Below, in pieces: positions 1 through 5,056 of a stretch of 5,743 bases of DNA. Position numbers and translations under genes: made by a program. The DNA is taken from NCBI GenBank assembly GCA_025966175.1, contig JAOPVN010000102.1, positions 1-5,743 of the forward strand, written 5' to 3'. This DNA is from Modestobacter sp. Its GTDB lineage: Bacteria > Actinomycetota > Actinomycetes > Mycobacteriales > Geodermatophilaceae. Every line of letters starts with the position of its first letter. Positions within the stretch are counted from its first letter, which is position 1. Under the pieces are notes generated by a model, which worked only from the letters and a program-made list of their open reading frames with translations, had not been told where the DNA came from and made no database searches.

Positions 1-1421
1 GTGTTCGCCGACAGGCCGGCGAACGCCGAACCGTTGTTGTTGGCCGCCGAGGCGAACGCGTACAGCACCTCGGAGAGCCCGTGCGGCCCACTGTTGAGCA
101 TCGACGCGCGGGCACCGGGCAGCGCCATCGCGACGCCGGCCCCGATCAGCGCGATCGCCGGGGTGGTGAGGATGTACAGCGAGGCCAGCGTCATCTCCCG
201 GCGGCCCAGCTTCTTCCCCAGGTACTCGGGGGTGCGCCCGACCATCAGCCCGGCGACGAACACCGTGATGACCGCGAGCACGAGCATCCCGTAGAGGCCG
301 GAGCCCACGCCGCCGGGCGCCACCTCGCCCAGCATCATGTTGGCCATCGCCACCGCGCCGCCGAGCGGGGTGAAGCTGTCGGGCATGCCGTTCACCGCGC
401 CGGTCGAGGTCAGGGTCGTCGCCGTGCCGAACAACGCCGAAAGCGGGCCACCGAATCGGACCTCCTTGCCCTCCAACGCCGCGCCGGCCAGCTGGGGCGC
501 CGCCCCACCGGCGTGGGCCTCGAACCAGCTCATCAGCGCGAGCGAGAACGTGGCCAGGGAGGCCATCACGCCGAGGATCGCGTAGCCCTGCCGCTTGTCA
601 CCGACCAGGCGGCCGAAGGTGCGCGGCAGCGAGAACGGGATGGCGAGCAGCAGGAAGACCTGGAACAGCGAGACCCATGCGACCGGGGCCTCGAAGGGGT
701 GCGCGGAGTTGGCGTTGAAGAAGCCGCCGCCGTTGGTGCCCAGCTCCTTGATCGCCTCCTGTGAGGCGACCGGCCCACCGGGCAGGAACTGCCGAGCACC
801 GGCCAGGGTGGTCGCGTCGGTGCCGCCGGACAGGTTCTGCACCACGCCGCCCAGCACCAGGACGACGGTGGCCAGCACCGCCAGCGGCAGCAGGATCCGC
901 GTCACCGCCCGGGTCACGTCGACCCAGAAGTTGCCCAGCCGGTCGGTCCGGGTGCGGGCGAAGCCGCGGACGAGGGCGATCGCGACGGCGATGCCGACCG
1001 CCGCGGAGAGGATGTTCTGCACCGCCAGCCCGGCCATCTGGACCAGGTTGCCCATCGTCGACTCACCGCTGTAGCCCTGCCAGTTCGTGTTCGTCACGAA
1101 GCTGACCGCGGTGTTCCACGCCGAGCCCGGCTCGACAGCGGCCATGCCGTTGGACAGCGGCAGCAGCGACTGGACCCGCTGCAGCACGTAGACCAACAGC
1201 ACGCCGACCATCGAGAACGCCAGCACGCTGCGCAGGTAGACCGGCCAGCGCTGCTCGGTGTCGGCGTCCACGCCGACCGCGCGGTAGACCAGCTTCTCCA
1301 CCCGCCGGTGCTTCGCCGTGGTGAACACCCGGGCCAGGTGGTCGCCCAGCGGTCGGTGTGCGGCCGCCAGCGCCACCACCAGCACGCCGAACTGCAGCCA
1401 CCCGGCCGCCGCGGCGCTCAT
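1..1421 (-). CDS. kdpA: Potassium-transporting P-type ATPase subunit A, KdpA (partial, C-terminus beyond left edge)
   Basis: KdpA is the channel-like K+-binding membrane subunit of the high-affinity KdpFABC pump, and passes K+ to the P-type ATPase subunit KdpB. About 473 residues are visible of the usual 550-560; the gene leaves the window in mid codon. All four selectivity-filter segments of the family can be read: TNTNWQGYSGE near residues 108-118, TNGGGFF near 227-233, TSTGAVNGMPDS near 336-347 and NNNGSAFAGL near 459-468. Hydrophobic spans lie between them. The start is ATG with its A at 1421, in a TGATG junction that shares one base with the kdpF stop, so translation is probably coupled. 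No clear Shine-Dalgarno precedes it. kdpB and kdpC are expected beyond the left edge but are not seen. Identification is very secure because four separate family signatures occur in the right order. Confidence 0.98.
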   Translation of the reverse strand, partial: MSAAAAGWLQFGVLVVALAAAHRPLGDHLARVFTTAKHRRVEKLVYRAVGVDADTEQRWPVYLRSVLAFSMVGVLLVYVLQRVQSLLPLSNGMAAVEPGSAWNTAVSFVTNTNWQGYSGESTMGNLVQMAGLAVQNILSAAVGIAVAIALVRGFARTRTDRLGNFWVDVTRAVTRILLPLAVLATVVLVLGGVVQNLSGGTDATTLAGARQFLPGGPVASQEAIKELGTNGGGFFNANSAHPFEAPVAWVSLFQVFLLLAIPFSLPRTFGRLVGDKRQGYAILGVMASLATFSLALMSWFEAHAGGAAPQLAGAALEGKEVRFGGPLSALFGTATTLTSTGAVNGMPDSFTPLGGAVAMANMMLGEVAPGGVGSGLYGMLVLAVITVFVAGLMVGRTPEYLGKKLGRREMTLASLYILTTPAIALIGAGVAMALPGARASMLNSGPHGLSEVLYAFASAANNNGSAFAGLSAN

Positions 1422-1501
1422 CAGAACCGCTCGGGGAAGAGCAGCGACGCCAGCAGGTACAGCGCCAGGACCACGGCGACCGCGAGCCCGACCCACGTCA
1501 C
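1421..1501 (-). CDS. kdpF: KdpF small subunit of the Kdp potassium pump
   Basis: This encodes a 26-residue single-span membrane peptide beginning V(M)TWVGLAVAVV and ending LLFPERF. KdpF stabilises the KdpFABC complex and sits in the membrane beside KdpA. One hydrophobic helix (about residues 3-22) followed by a short charged PERF tail, directly before kdpA, is the classic actinobacterial KdpF form. The GTG start overlaps the stop of the preceding 27-codon ORF in a GTGA junction. A purine-rich GGTGGAG about 5 bases upstream, inside that ORF, is a good ribosome site. The same frame stays open upstream to an ATG near 1601-1603, but that extension is Arg/Pro-rich and not membrane-like, so the short start is preferred. 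The call rests on length, position and the C-terminal motif. Confidence 0.93.
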   Translation of the reverse strand: MTWVGLAVAVVLALYLLASLLFPERF

Positions 1502-1581
1502 AGCCGCTCCACCCCCCGCACCGCGAGGGCCAGCAGCCCGAAGACCGCGAGCGTGAGGAGCACGAAGAGCACGTCGGTCAC
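1498..1581 (-). CDS. 27-residue single-span membrane peptide heading the kdp operon
   Basis: A 27-residue ORF starts at GTG (1579-1581), with GAAGG six bases upstream as its ribosome site, and ends with TGA at 1498-1500. The peptide reads (M)TDVLFVLLTLAVFGLLAL up to residue 18 and ends AVRGVERL. That is one hydrophobic helix (about residues 3-21) followed by a positively charged end, giving a probable short C-terminal cytoplasmic tail. It overlaps kdpF by four bases (GTGA), so the two are almost certainly cotranslated. From memory, similar peptides ending RGVERL or RGVEKL precede kdpF in other actinobacteria, but I cannot verify this here. It resembles KdpF in size and topology but not in sequence, and could be a second small subunit or a leader peptide for coupled translation. 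Its function is unknown. Confidence 0.8.
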   Translation of the reverse strand: MTDVLFVLLTLAVFGLLALAVRGVERL

Positions 1582-1587
1582 GTCGCA

Positions 1588-1592
1588 CCTTC
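1588..1592 (-). promoter_or_regulatory. Ribosome binding site of the 27-residue kdp leader ORF
   Basis: The minus strand reads GAAGG six bases before the GTG at 1581. This spacing fits a Shine-Dalgarno site and is the reason the short GTG start is chosen for the first kdp ORF. Confidence 0.65.
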
Positions 1593-1639
1593 ATCCCGAT
1601 CCGGGTGGACGACGGGTCGTCATCCACGTCCGAAAGGCG

Positions 1640-1645
1640 ACGCTA
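1640..1645 (-). promoter_or_regulatory. Candidate -10 box of the kdp operon (TAGCGT)
   Basis: On the minus strand the hexamer TAGCGT (within CTAGCGT) fits the actinobacterial TANNNT -10 pattern. It would place the transcript start near 1633 and give a leader of about 50 bases before the first ORF. The same CTAGCGT occurs before the permease at 2021-2027. No recognisable -35 box lies 16-19 bases upstream; the operator repeats begin 25 bases upstream instead. This fits an activator-dependent promoter but is inferred from sequence alone. Confidence 0.45.
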
Positions 1646-1670
1646 GGAGCGATCCACGGGGCTGCGGCCG

Positions 1671-1723
1671 GTCTTGGCGGGTTCCTGACGCCGCCGCTCG
1701 GCCTTCCTGACGGCGTCCTGACG
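1671..1723 (-). promoter_or_regulatory. Direct-repeat operator, kdp operon side (candidate KdpE site)
   Basis: Plus-strand nine-base words are GTCTTGGCG at 1671, TTCCTGACG at 1682, TTCCTGACG at 1704 and GTCCTGACG at 1715. The steps are 11, 22 and 11 bases; the slot at 1693 is filled by a poor match. Read toward kdp, the words are CGTCAGGAC, CGTCAGGAA, a gap, CGTCAGGAA and CGCCAAGAC. An 11-bp period puts each word on one face of the helix, as in sites for OmpR/PhoB-family response regulators. KdpE is of that family, so it is the natural candidate. The repeats are seen directly; the binding protein is inferred. Confidence 0.65.
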
Positions 1724-1821
1724 GGGCGGTTCTCCCGCACTTGTCGCATCTCTGACCCCTGGTGTCGCGGCGCGTGCCGTGCCGAGCCTCGCGTGGGAGA
1801 GGGCGCGTGTCGTGAAGGGCA

Positions 1822-1890
1822 GCCGCCATCTCTGCTGGCGGCCGGCTGGCGTCGCGCCGTACCCGCCAGCCGGGATGAGGCAGCTTCATC
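1822..1890. other. Three consecutive hairpins in the divergent intergenic region (possible structured RNA or terminator)
   Basis: Three inverted repeats follow one another. The first is GCCGCCA (1822-1828) with TGGCGGC (1836-1842) around a 7-base loop. The second is CCGGCTGGCG (1842-1851) with CGCCAGCCGG (1864-1873), a perfect 10-bp stem around 12 bases. The third is GATGA (1874-1878) with TCATC (1886-1890), which an inner G-T and G-C pair can lengthen. No T-run follows on either strand, and no known riboswitch consensus was recognised. It may be the end of an untranslated transcript, a small RNA, or chance pairing in GC-rich DNA. The 10-bp stem is the least likely part to be chance. Confidence 0.4.
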
Positions 1891-1894
1891 ACTG

Positions 1895-1934
1895 GGTGTC
1901 CCGGTGTCCCGGTGCCCGGGTGCCCGGGTGGCCG
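1895..1934. repeat. Five-copy 8-bp tandem repeat (GGTGYCCS-like)
   Basis: The units are GGTGTCCC at 1895 and 1903, GGTGCCCG at 1911 and 1919, and GGTGGCCG at 1927. Two exact pairs and one diverged unit run head to tail without gaps over 40 bases. The array lies in noncoding DNA between the hairpin run and the permease operator. Such short arrays arise by replication slippage and may vary in copy number between strains. No role is apparent. Confidence 0.8.
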
Positions 1935-1969
1935 CGGCGCCGCCGGCGTGCTGCGCCTGGCTGCCAGGA

Positions 1970-1989
1970 ACCTTGACGGTTCCTTGACG
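1970..1989 (+). promoter_or_regulatory. Direct-repeat operator upstream of the permease (candidate KdpE site)
   Basis: ACCTTGACG (1970-1978) and TCCTTGACG (1981-1989) are copies of the same nine-base word as at 1671-1723, spaced exactly 11 bases. Their orientation relative to the downstream gene is opposite to that at the kdp operon. The embedded TTGACG could be mistaken for a -35 box, but no -10-like hexamer lies 16-19 bases beyond either copy, so an operator is the better reading. The call rests on word identity and spacing; the binding protein is inferred. Confidence 0.6.
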
Positions 1990-2007
1990 CCCTTCGCCGC
2001 AAGGGCG
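1988..2007. repeat. Inverted repeat overlapping the end of the permease operator
   Basis: CGCCCTT (1988-1994) and AAGGGCG (2001-2007) form a perfect 7-bp inverted repeat around the 6-base CGCCGC. It begins within the last bases of the second operator word and occupies the place where a -35 box would sit for the -10 candidate at 2022. It could be a dimeric regulator's half-sites or chance. It lies upstream of the predicted transcript start, so it is unlikely to act as RNA. Confidence 0.4.
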
Positions 2008-2021
2008 CGATCAGGCGCCCC

Positions 2022-2027
2022 TAGCGT
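2022..2027 (+). promoter_or_regulatory. Candidate -10 box of the permease gene (TAGCGT)
   Basis: TAGCGT inside CTAGCGT is identical to the candidate -10 of the divergent kdp operon. It implies a transcript start near 2034 and a leader of about 44 bases carrying the ribosome site at 2066-2070. No -35 match lies at the standard distance, and the operator ends 32 bases upstream. Assigned from pattern and from the repeat of the same heptamer in both promoters. Confidence 0.45.
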
Positions 2028-2065
2028 GGCAGGGACGGCGCCTCCACCCGAACGGCCCGGTCGAC

Positions 2066-2070
2066 AGGAG
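2066..2070 (+). promoter_or_regulatory. Ribosome binding site deciding the permease start
   Basis: AGGAG lies seven bases before the GTG at 2078 and only four before the in-frame TTG at 2075. The spacing and the preferred start codon favour GTG 2078 as the true start. Confidence 0.8.
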
Positions 2071-2077
2071 ATGCTTG

Positions 2078-4021
2078 GTGGCTACGTCGACCCAGGAACG
2101 TCGCCGACCGCTGCGCACGTGGCTGCTCGATGACGGCCAGCGCGGCCCCGACCATCCCGGCCCGCACGGCGAACCGGCCCACGAGGACCACCGCCGGCCG
2201 TGGTGGAAGGTCATGTGCCTCACCGGCGTCGACTACTTCTCCACCCTCGGCTACCAGCCCGGCATCGCCGCGCTCGCCGCCGGCGTCGTCTCCCCCATCG
2301 CCACCCTGGTGCTGGTCGCGCTGACCCTGTTCGGCGCGCTGCCGGTGTACCGCCGGGTCGCCGCGGAGAGCCCGCACGGCGAGGGTTCGATCGCGATGCT
2401 GGAGCGGCTGCTCACCTTCTGGAAGGGCAAGCTCTTCGTGCTGGCCCTCCTCGGCTTCGCGGCCACCGACTTCATCATCACCATGACCCTGTCGGCGGCC
2501 GACGCCACCGCGCACATCGTGGAGAACCCGCACGCCCCCTCCCTGCTGAACGACCACCGGGTGCTGGTGACCCTCGCCCTGCTGGCGCTGCTCGGCGCGG
2601 TCTTCCTCCGCGGGTTCGGCGAGGCGATCGGCGTCGCCGTCTACCTGGTGGCCGGCTACCTCGCGCTCAACCTGGTCGTCGTGCTGGTCGGGCTCTGGCA
2701 CGTGGCGACCGTGGGCGGCGTGGTCGGGAGCTGGACGACCGCGCTGACCACCCAGCACAGCAACCCGCTGGTCGTCGTCGGGGTCGCCCTGCTCGTCTTC
2801 CCCCGGCTGGCGCTGGGGCTGTCCGGCTTCGAGACCGGCGTCGCCGTCATGCCGCACGTGCAGGGGGACCCCGACGACACCGAGGAGCGCCCCACCGGCC
2901 GGATCCGCGACACCAAGAAACTGCTCACCACCGCGGCGCTGATCATGAGCGCCTACCTGGTCACCAGCAGCGTCGTCACCACGCTGCTGATCCCCCAGGC
3001 GGAGTTCCAGCCCGGCGGGCAGGCCAACGGCCGTGCGCTCGCCTACCTGGCCCACGAGTACCTGGGCAGCGCCTTCGGCACCGTCTACGACGTCTCGACG
3101 ATCGCGATCCTGTGGTTCGCCGGCGCCTCGGCGATGGCCGGGATGCTCAACCTCATCCCGCGCTACCTGCCCCGCTACGGCATGGCGCCGCAGTGGGCGC
3201 GGGCGACCCGGCCGATGGTGCTGGTGCTGACCGGCATCGCCTTCCTGATCACCTGGGTCTTCGACGCCGACGTCGACAAGCAGGGCGGCGCCTACGCCAC
3301 CGGGGTGCTGGTGCTCATCACCTCGGCCTCGGTGGCCGTGACGCTGGCCGCCCGCCGCGCCGGGGAACACCGCAAGACCATCGGCTTCGGCGTGATCGCG
3401 GCGATCTTCATCTACACGACGGTCGCCAACGTCATCGAGCGCCCCGACGGGCTGAAGATCGGCGCGATGTTCATCGCGGCGATCATCGCCGTCTCCTTCG
3501 CCTCACGGCTGTCCCGCTCGTTCGAGCTGCGGGTGACCGAGGTGACCTTCGACCCGACCGCCCAGCTGTTCCTGCGCGACTGCGCCCGCCGCAAGCTGCG
3601 GCTGATCGCGAACGAGCCGGGCCGGGGTGATGCCGAGGAGTACCGCGCCAAGCTCGTGCAGACCACCAAGGAGCACGACCTGCCCAACTCCGACGTCGTG
3701 TTCGTCGAGGTCGAGGTCACCGACCCGTCGGAGTTCGAGAGCGCCCTGCACGTGCACGGCGAGATCGTGCACGGGCAGTACCGGGTGCTGCGGACGCAGA
3801 GCTCGTCGGTGCCCAACGCGCTGGCGGCGCTGATGCTGGAGGCCCGCGACATCACCGGCGTGAAGCCGCACATCTACTTCGAGTGGACCGAGGGCAACCC
3901 GTTGGCCAACTTCGCCCGGTTCCTGCTCTTCGGTGCCGGGGAGGTCGCCCCGGTCACGCGCGAGGTGCTGCGGGAGGCCGAGCCGGACCGCACCCGCCGT
4001 CCGCACGTACACGTCGGCTGA
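2078..4021 (+). CDS. APC-superfamily permease with C-terminal soluble domain, candidate potassium transporter
   Basis: This 647-residue integral membrane protein has a charged, His/Arg-rich cytoplasmic N-terminus (residues 1-45) and about twelve hydrophobic spans. Rough positions are 50-70, 75-96, 119-142, 162-180, 188-212, 231-258, 285-308, 338-360, 380-396, 405-425, 434-452 and 458-480. A soluble tail of some 165 residues follows. The first span carries GVDYFSTLGYQPG and the sixth carries GFET (250-253), both in the style of APC transporters. The tail contains VPNALAALMLEARDITG and ends REAEPDRTRRPHVHVG. Such genes are usually annotated only as 'APC family permease' or 'amino acid transporter'. 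Potassium importers of the KUP and KimA groups belong to the same superfamily and also have long soluble tails. The gene sits between kdpFA and kdpD and shares their operator word, so K+ or cation uptake is my preferred guess. The substrate cannot be read from the sequence. Confidence 0.9.
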   Translation: MATSTQERRRPLRTWLLDDGQRGPDHPGPHGEPAHEDHRRPWWKVMCLTGVDYFSTLGYQPGIAALAAGVVSPIATLVLVALTLFGALPVYRRVAAESPHGEGSIAMLERLLTFWKGKLFVLALLGFAATDFIITMTLSAADATAHIVENPHAPSLLNDHRVLVTLALLALLGAVFLRGFGEAIGVAVYLVAGYLALNLVVVLVGLWHVATVGGVVGSWTTALTTQHSNPLVVVGVALLVFPRLALGLSGFETGVAVMPHVQGDPDDTEERPTGRIRDTKKLLTTAALIMSAYLVTSSVVTTLLIPQAEFQPGGQANGRALAYLAHEYLGSAFGTVYDVSTIAILWFAGASAMAGMLNLIPRYLPRYGMAPQWARATRPMVLVLTGIAFLITWVFDADVDKQGGAYATGVLVLITSASVAVTLAARRAGEHRKTIGFGVIAAIFIYTTVANVIERPDGLKIGAMFIAAIIAVSFASRLSRSFELRVTEVTFDPTAQLFLRDCARRKLRLIANEPGRGDAEEYRAKLVQTTKEHDLPNSDVVFVEVEVTDPSEFESALHVHGEIVHGQYRVLRTQSSSVPNALAALMLEARDITGVKPHIYFEWTEGNPLANFARFLLFGAGEVAPVTREVLREAEPDRTRRPHVHVG

Positions 4022-4023
4022 CC

Positions 4024-4059
4024 CCTGGGCCACCACAATGGCCATTGCGGTGGCCCAGG
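4024..4059. terminator. Strong hairpin terminator between convergent genes
   Basis: CCTGGGCCACC (4024-4034) pairs perfectly with GGTGGCCCAGG (4049-4059). Inside, after one A/C mismatch, CAATGG/CCATTG (4036-4047) continues the helix, giving about 15-17 pairs with a GGCC tip. It starts three bases after the permease stop and lies 24 bases beyond the convergent VOC gene, so it can serve both strands. No T-run follows, as is common for GC-rich actinobacterial terminators. Confidence 0.85.
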
Positions 4060-4084
4060 TCTGGTGGGTCAGGTCTGGTGGGTC
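4057..4084. repeat. 14-bp perfect tandem duplication at the 3' end of the VOC gene
   Basis: AGGTCTGGTGGGTC occurs at 4057-4070 and again at 4071-4084, followed by AGG. The first copy overlaps the right arm of the terminator hairpin. The second copy covers two of the three bases of the VOC stop codon (4083-4085). This looks like a slippage or duplication event in the short convergent gap. No function is apparent. Confidence 0.85.
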
Positions 4085-4505
4085 AGGCGGACGGCGGCGG
4101 GGTCATCTGGGCGACCCGCAGGTGGTTGCCGAAGGGGTCACGGAAGCCGAAGTCGATGCCGTAGGGCTGCACGATCGGCTCCTCGGGCAGGTCGACCCCG
4201 CGCTCCTTCAACTCGGCGTGGGTCTTGTGCGCGTCATCGGTCTGGAAGAAGAGGTGACCGCCGACGGCCCCCTTGGTGAGCAGGTCGCGCACCTGGGCGG
4301 CGGTCTCCTCGCTCATCATGGGACCGCCCGGCTTCTCCAGCACGATGGCCCGGCCGGGATCACCAGGCAGGCTGATCTGCAGCCAGCGCATGGGCCCGAA
4401 GTCCATGTCGGTCTGGACCTCGAAGCCGAGCTTGCCGACGTAGAAGTCGAGCGCCTCGTCCTGGTCGAGCACGTAGATCTGGGAGATGGTGAGGGCCTTG
4501 ATCAT
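4083..4505 (-). CDS. VOC-superfamily protein (glyoxalase/bleomycin-resistance fold)
   Basis: This is a 140-residue soluble protein with the paired beta-alpha-beta-beta-beta units of the vicinal-oxygen-chelate fold. The first half carries VLDQDEALDFYVGKLGFEV (12-30). The second half begins GGHLFFQTDD (82-91) and ends with RDPFGNHLRV (122-131). The usual DPxGNxxE signature here reads DPFGNHLR, so the C-terminal metal-binding glutamate is replaced. The usual metal-binding histidine of the first strand also appears to be missing near Gln9. It is therefore unlikely to be a true glyoxalase I; a small-molecule binding or resistance protein, or an enzyme of unknown substrate, is more likely. It begins at ATG 4503-4505 without a visible Shine-Dalgarno, 49 bases after the AraC-type gene, and is probably in the same transcription unit. 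AraC/VOC pairs of this kind are common in actinobacteria. Confidence 0.92.
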   Translation of the reverse strand: MIKALTISQIYVLDQDEALDFYVGKLGFEVQTDMDFGPMRWLQISLPGDPGRAIVLEKPGGPMMSEETAAQVRDLLTKGAVGGHLFFQTDDAHKTHAELKERGVDLPEEPIVQPYGIDFGFRDPFGNHLRVAQMTPPPSA

Positions 4506-4554
4506 GGGGACGACGGTAGGGCCGCCCCACCCCGCCGGGCTTCTCCGAAAGTGC

Positions 4555-4950
4555 TCAATTCCCGCCCGGCCGCAGCCACGCCATCACGAAGCAGCTGGGC
4601 GCAGCCGGCAGCGGGCCGCGACGGCGGTAGGCGCTCGGCGGCTCCCCCACGATCTCGGCGAACACCCGGCTGAACGTGCCCAGGCTGGCGAACCCGACGG
4701 CCATGCAGATGTCGGTGACGCTCTGCTCGGTGCTGCGCAGCAGGAACATCGCCCGCTCCACCCGCCGCCGCTGCAGGTACCGGTTGGGCGTCTCGCCGAA
4801 GGTGGCCCGGAAGGTGCGGATGAAGTGCGCCTCGGAGACGTGCGCGAGCCGGGCCAGGGTCGGGACGTCCAGCGGCTCGGCGTAGGAGCGGTCCATCGCG
4901 TCCCGGGCCCGCAGCATCCGCCGGTTGGAGTCCTCGCTCGCCCGGCTCAC
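4555..4950 (-). CDS. Short AraC/XylS-family transcriptional regulator
   Basis: This 131-residue protein is almost entirely the AraC DNA-binding domain, with no sensing domain. The first helix-turn-helix is around residues 28-48 (LDVPTLARLAHVSEAHFIR). The connecting helix holds ETPNRYLQRRRVERAMFLL (53-71), and the second helix-turn-helix is around 76-99 (SVTDICMAVGFASLGTFSR). The family's closing motif appears as GEPPSAYRR (102-110), followed by a short 20-residue tail. It starts at GTG 4948-4950, with no Shine-Dalgarno but a promoter placed so that the transcript would begin at the start codon (see 4957-4984). It lies just upstream of the VOC gene on the same strand and probably controls it. 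With no ligand domain, its signal may be the VOC partner's ligand or its own level; this is inference. Confidence 0.93.
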   Translation of the reverse strand: MSRASEDSNRRMLRARDAMDRSYAEPLDVPTLARLAHVSEAHFIRTFRATFGETPNRYLQRRRVERAMFLLRSTEQSVTDICMAVGFASLGTFSRVFAEIVGEPPSAYRRRGPLPAAPSCFVMAWLRPGGN

Positions 4951-4956
4951 GGCGCG

Positions 4957-4984
4957 ATCATGGCACCCGGAAGCGCCCCGTCAA
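4957..4984 (-). promoter_or_regulatory. Promoter of the AraC-type gene, predicted leaderless, sharing bases with an operator repeat
   Basis: On the minus strand TTGACG (4984-4979) and CATGAT (4962-4957) are separated by 16 bases, a good -35/-10 pair for a primary sigma factor. Transcription would start about 7 bases further on, at 4950, which is the GTG start itself. This agrees with the missing Shine-Dalgarno. The -35 hexamer is also the core of the outermost operator repeat at 4979-4987, so a regulator bound there would compete with RNA polymerase. Confidence 0.6.
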
Positions 4985-5019
4985 GAAGGCCGCCGGCAGC
5001 GTCAGGACGCCGTCAAGAC
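4979..5019 (+). promoter_or_regulatory. Direct-repeat operator between the AraC-type gene and the 51-residue ORF (candidate KdpE site)
   Basis: The words CGTCAAGAA (4979), CGTCAGGAC (5000) and CGTCAAGAC (5011) are spaced 21 and 11 bases. They are the reverse complement of the nine-base word found before kdp, the permease and kdpD. Their orientation toward the downstream 51-residue ORF is the same as that toward the kdp operon. From the last word to the hexamer TGCCAT (5045-5050) is 25 bases, matching the gap at the kdp promoter. That hexamer is only a weak -10. Confidence 0.6.
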
Positions 5020-5056
5020 CGTGGACCCGCCGCTCCCCCGCGCGTGCCATGGACCC

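Noticed and set aside
81..764. Plus-strand open frame of 227 codons opposite kdpA
   Set aside because: The translation is His/Arg/Gly-rich with no recognisable motif, while the opposite strand encodes all four KdpA filter motifs.
1093..1101. CGTCACGAA inside kdpA as a further operator word
   Set aside because: It is a single copy with a central mismatch inside coding sequence for the conserved FVTNTN region. No neighbour lies at 11 bases.
1421..1603. Longer kdpF start at an upstream ATG near 1601-1603
   Set aside because: The added stretch is charged and Pro/Gly-rich and overlaps the whole 27-residue ORF. KdpF is normally under 35 residues, and the GTG at 1501 has a good ribosome site.
1608..1621. 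Palindrome GACGACGGGTCGTC in the kdp leader
   Set aside because: The 6-bp arms with a 2-base centre cannot form a normal RNA hairpin, no second copy exists elsewhere in the window, and such GC-rich palindromes are common by chance. Not listed as a feature.
1620..1987. Several open frames inside the 1582-2077 intergenic region
   Set aside because: All are Arg/Pro/Ala-rich, lack ribosome sites and cross the operator repeats, hairpins and tandem repeat. None looks like a protein.
1973..1989. TTGACG hexamers before the permease as -35 boxes
   Set aside because: No -10-like hexamer lies 16-19 bases after either one. Their exact 11-bp repeat and reuse at other promoters fit an operator better.
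2075..2077. TTG as the permease start codon
   Set aside because: It lies only four bases after AGGAG, whereas the next codon, GTG at 2078, has the ideal seven-base spacing.
1582..2077. A cyclic-di-AMP (ydaO-type) or other known riboswitch ahead of kdp or the permease
   Set aside because: This was considered because such switches control potassium transporters. The predicted leaders are only about 50 and 44 bases, and no conserved core of a known class was recognised.
2021..3370. Long open frame of 449 codons on the minus strand opposite the permease
   Set aside because: It is the antisense shadow of a GC-rich gene: low complexity, rich in Gly, Asp, His, Gln and Arg, with no domain. The permease frame has clear membrane spans, a ribosome site and a terminator.
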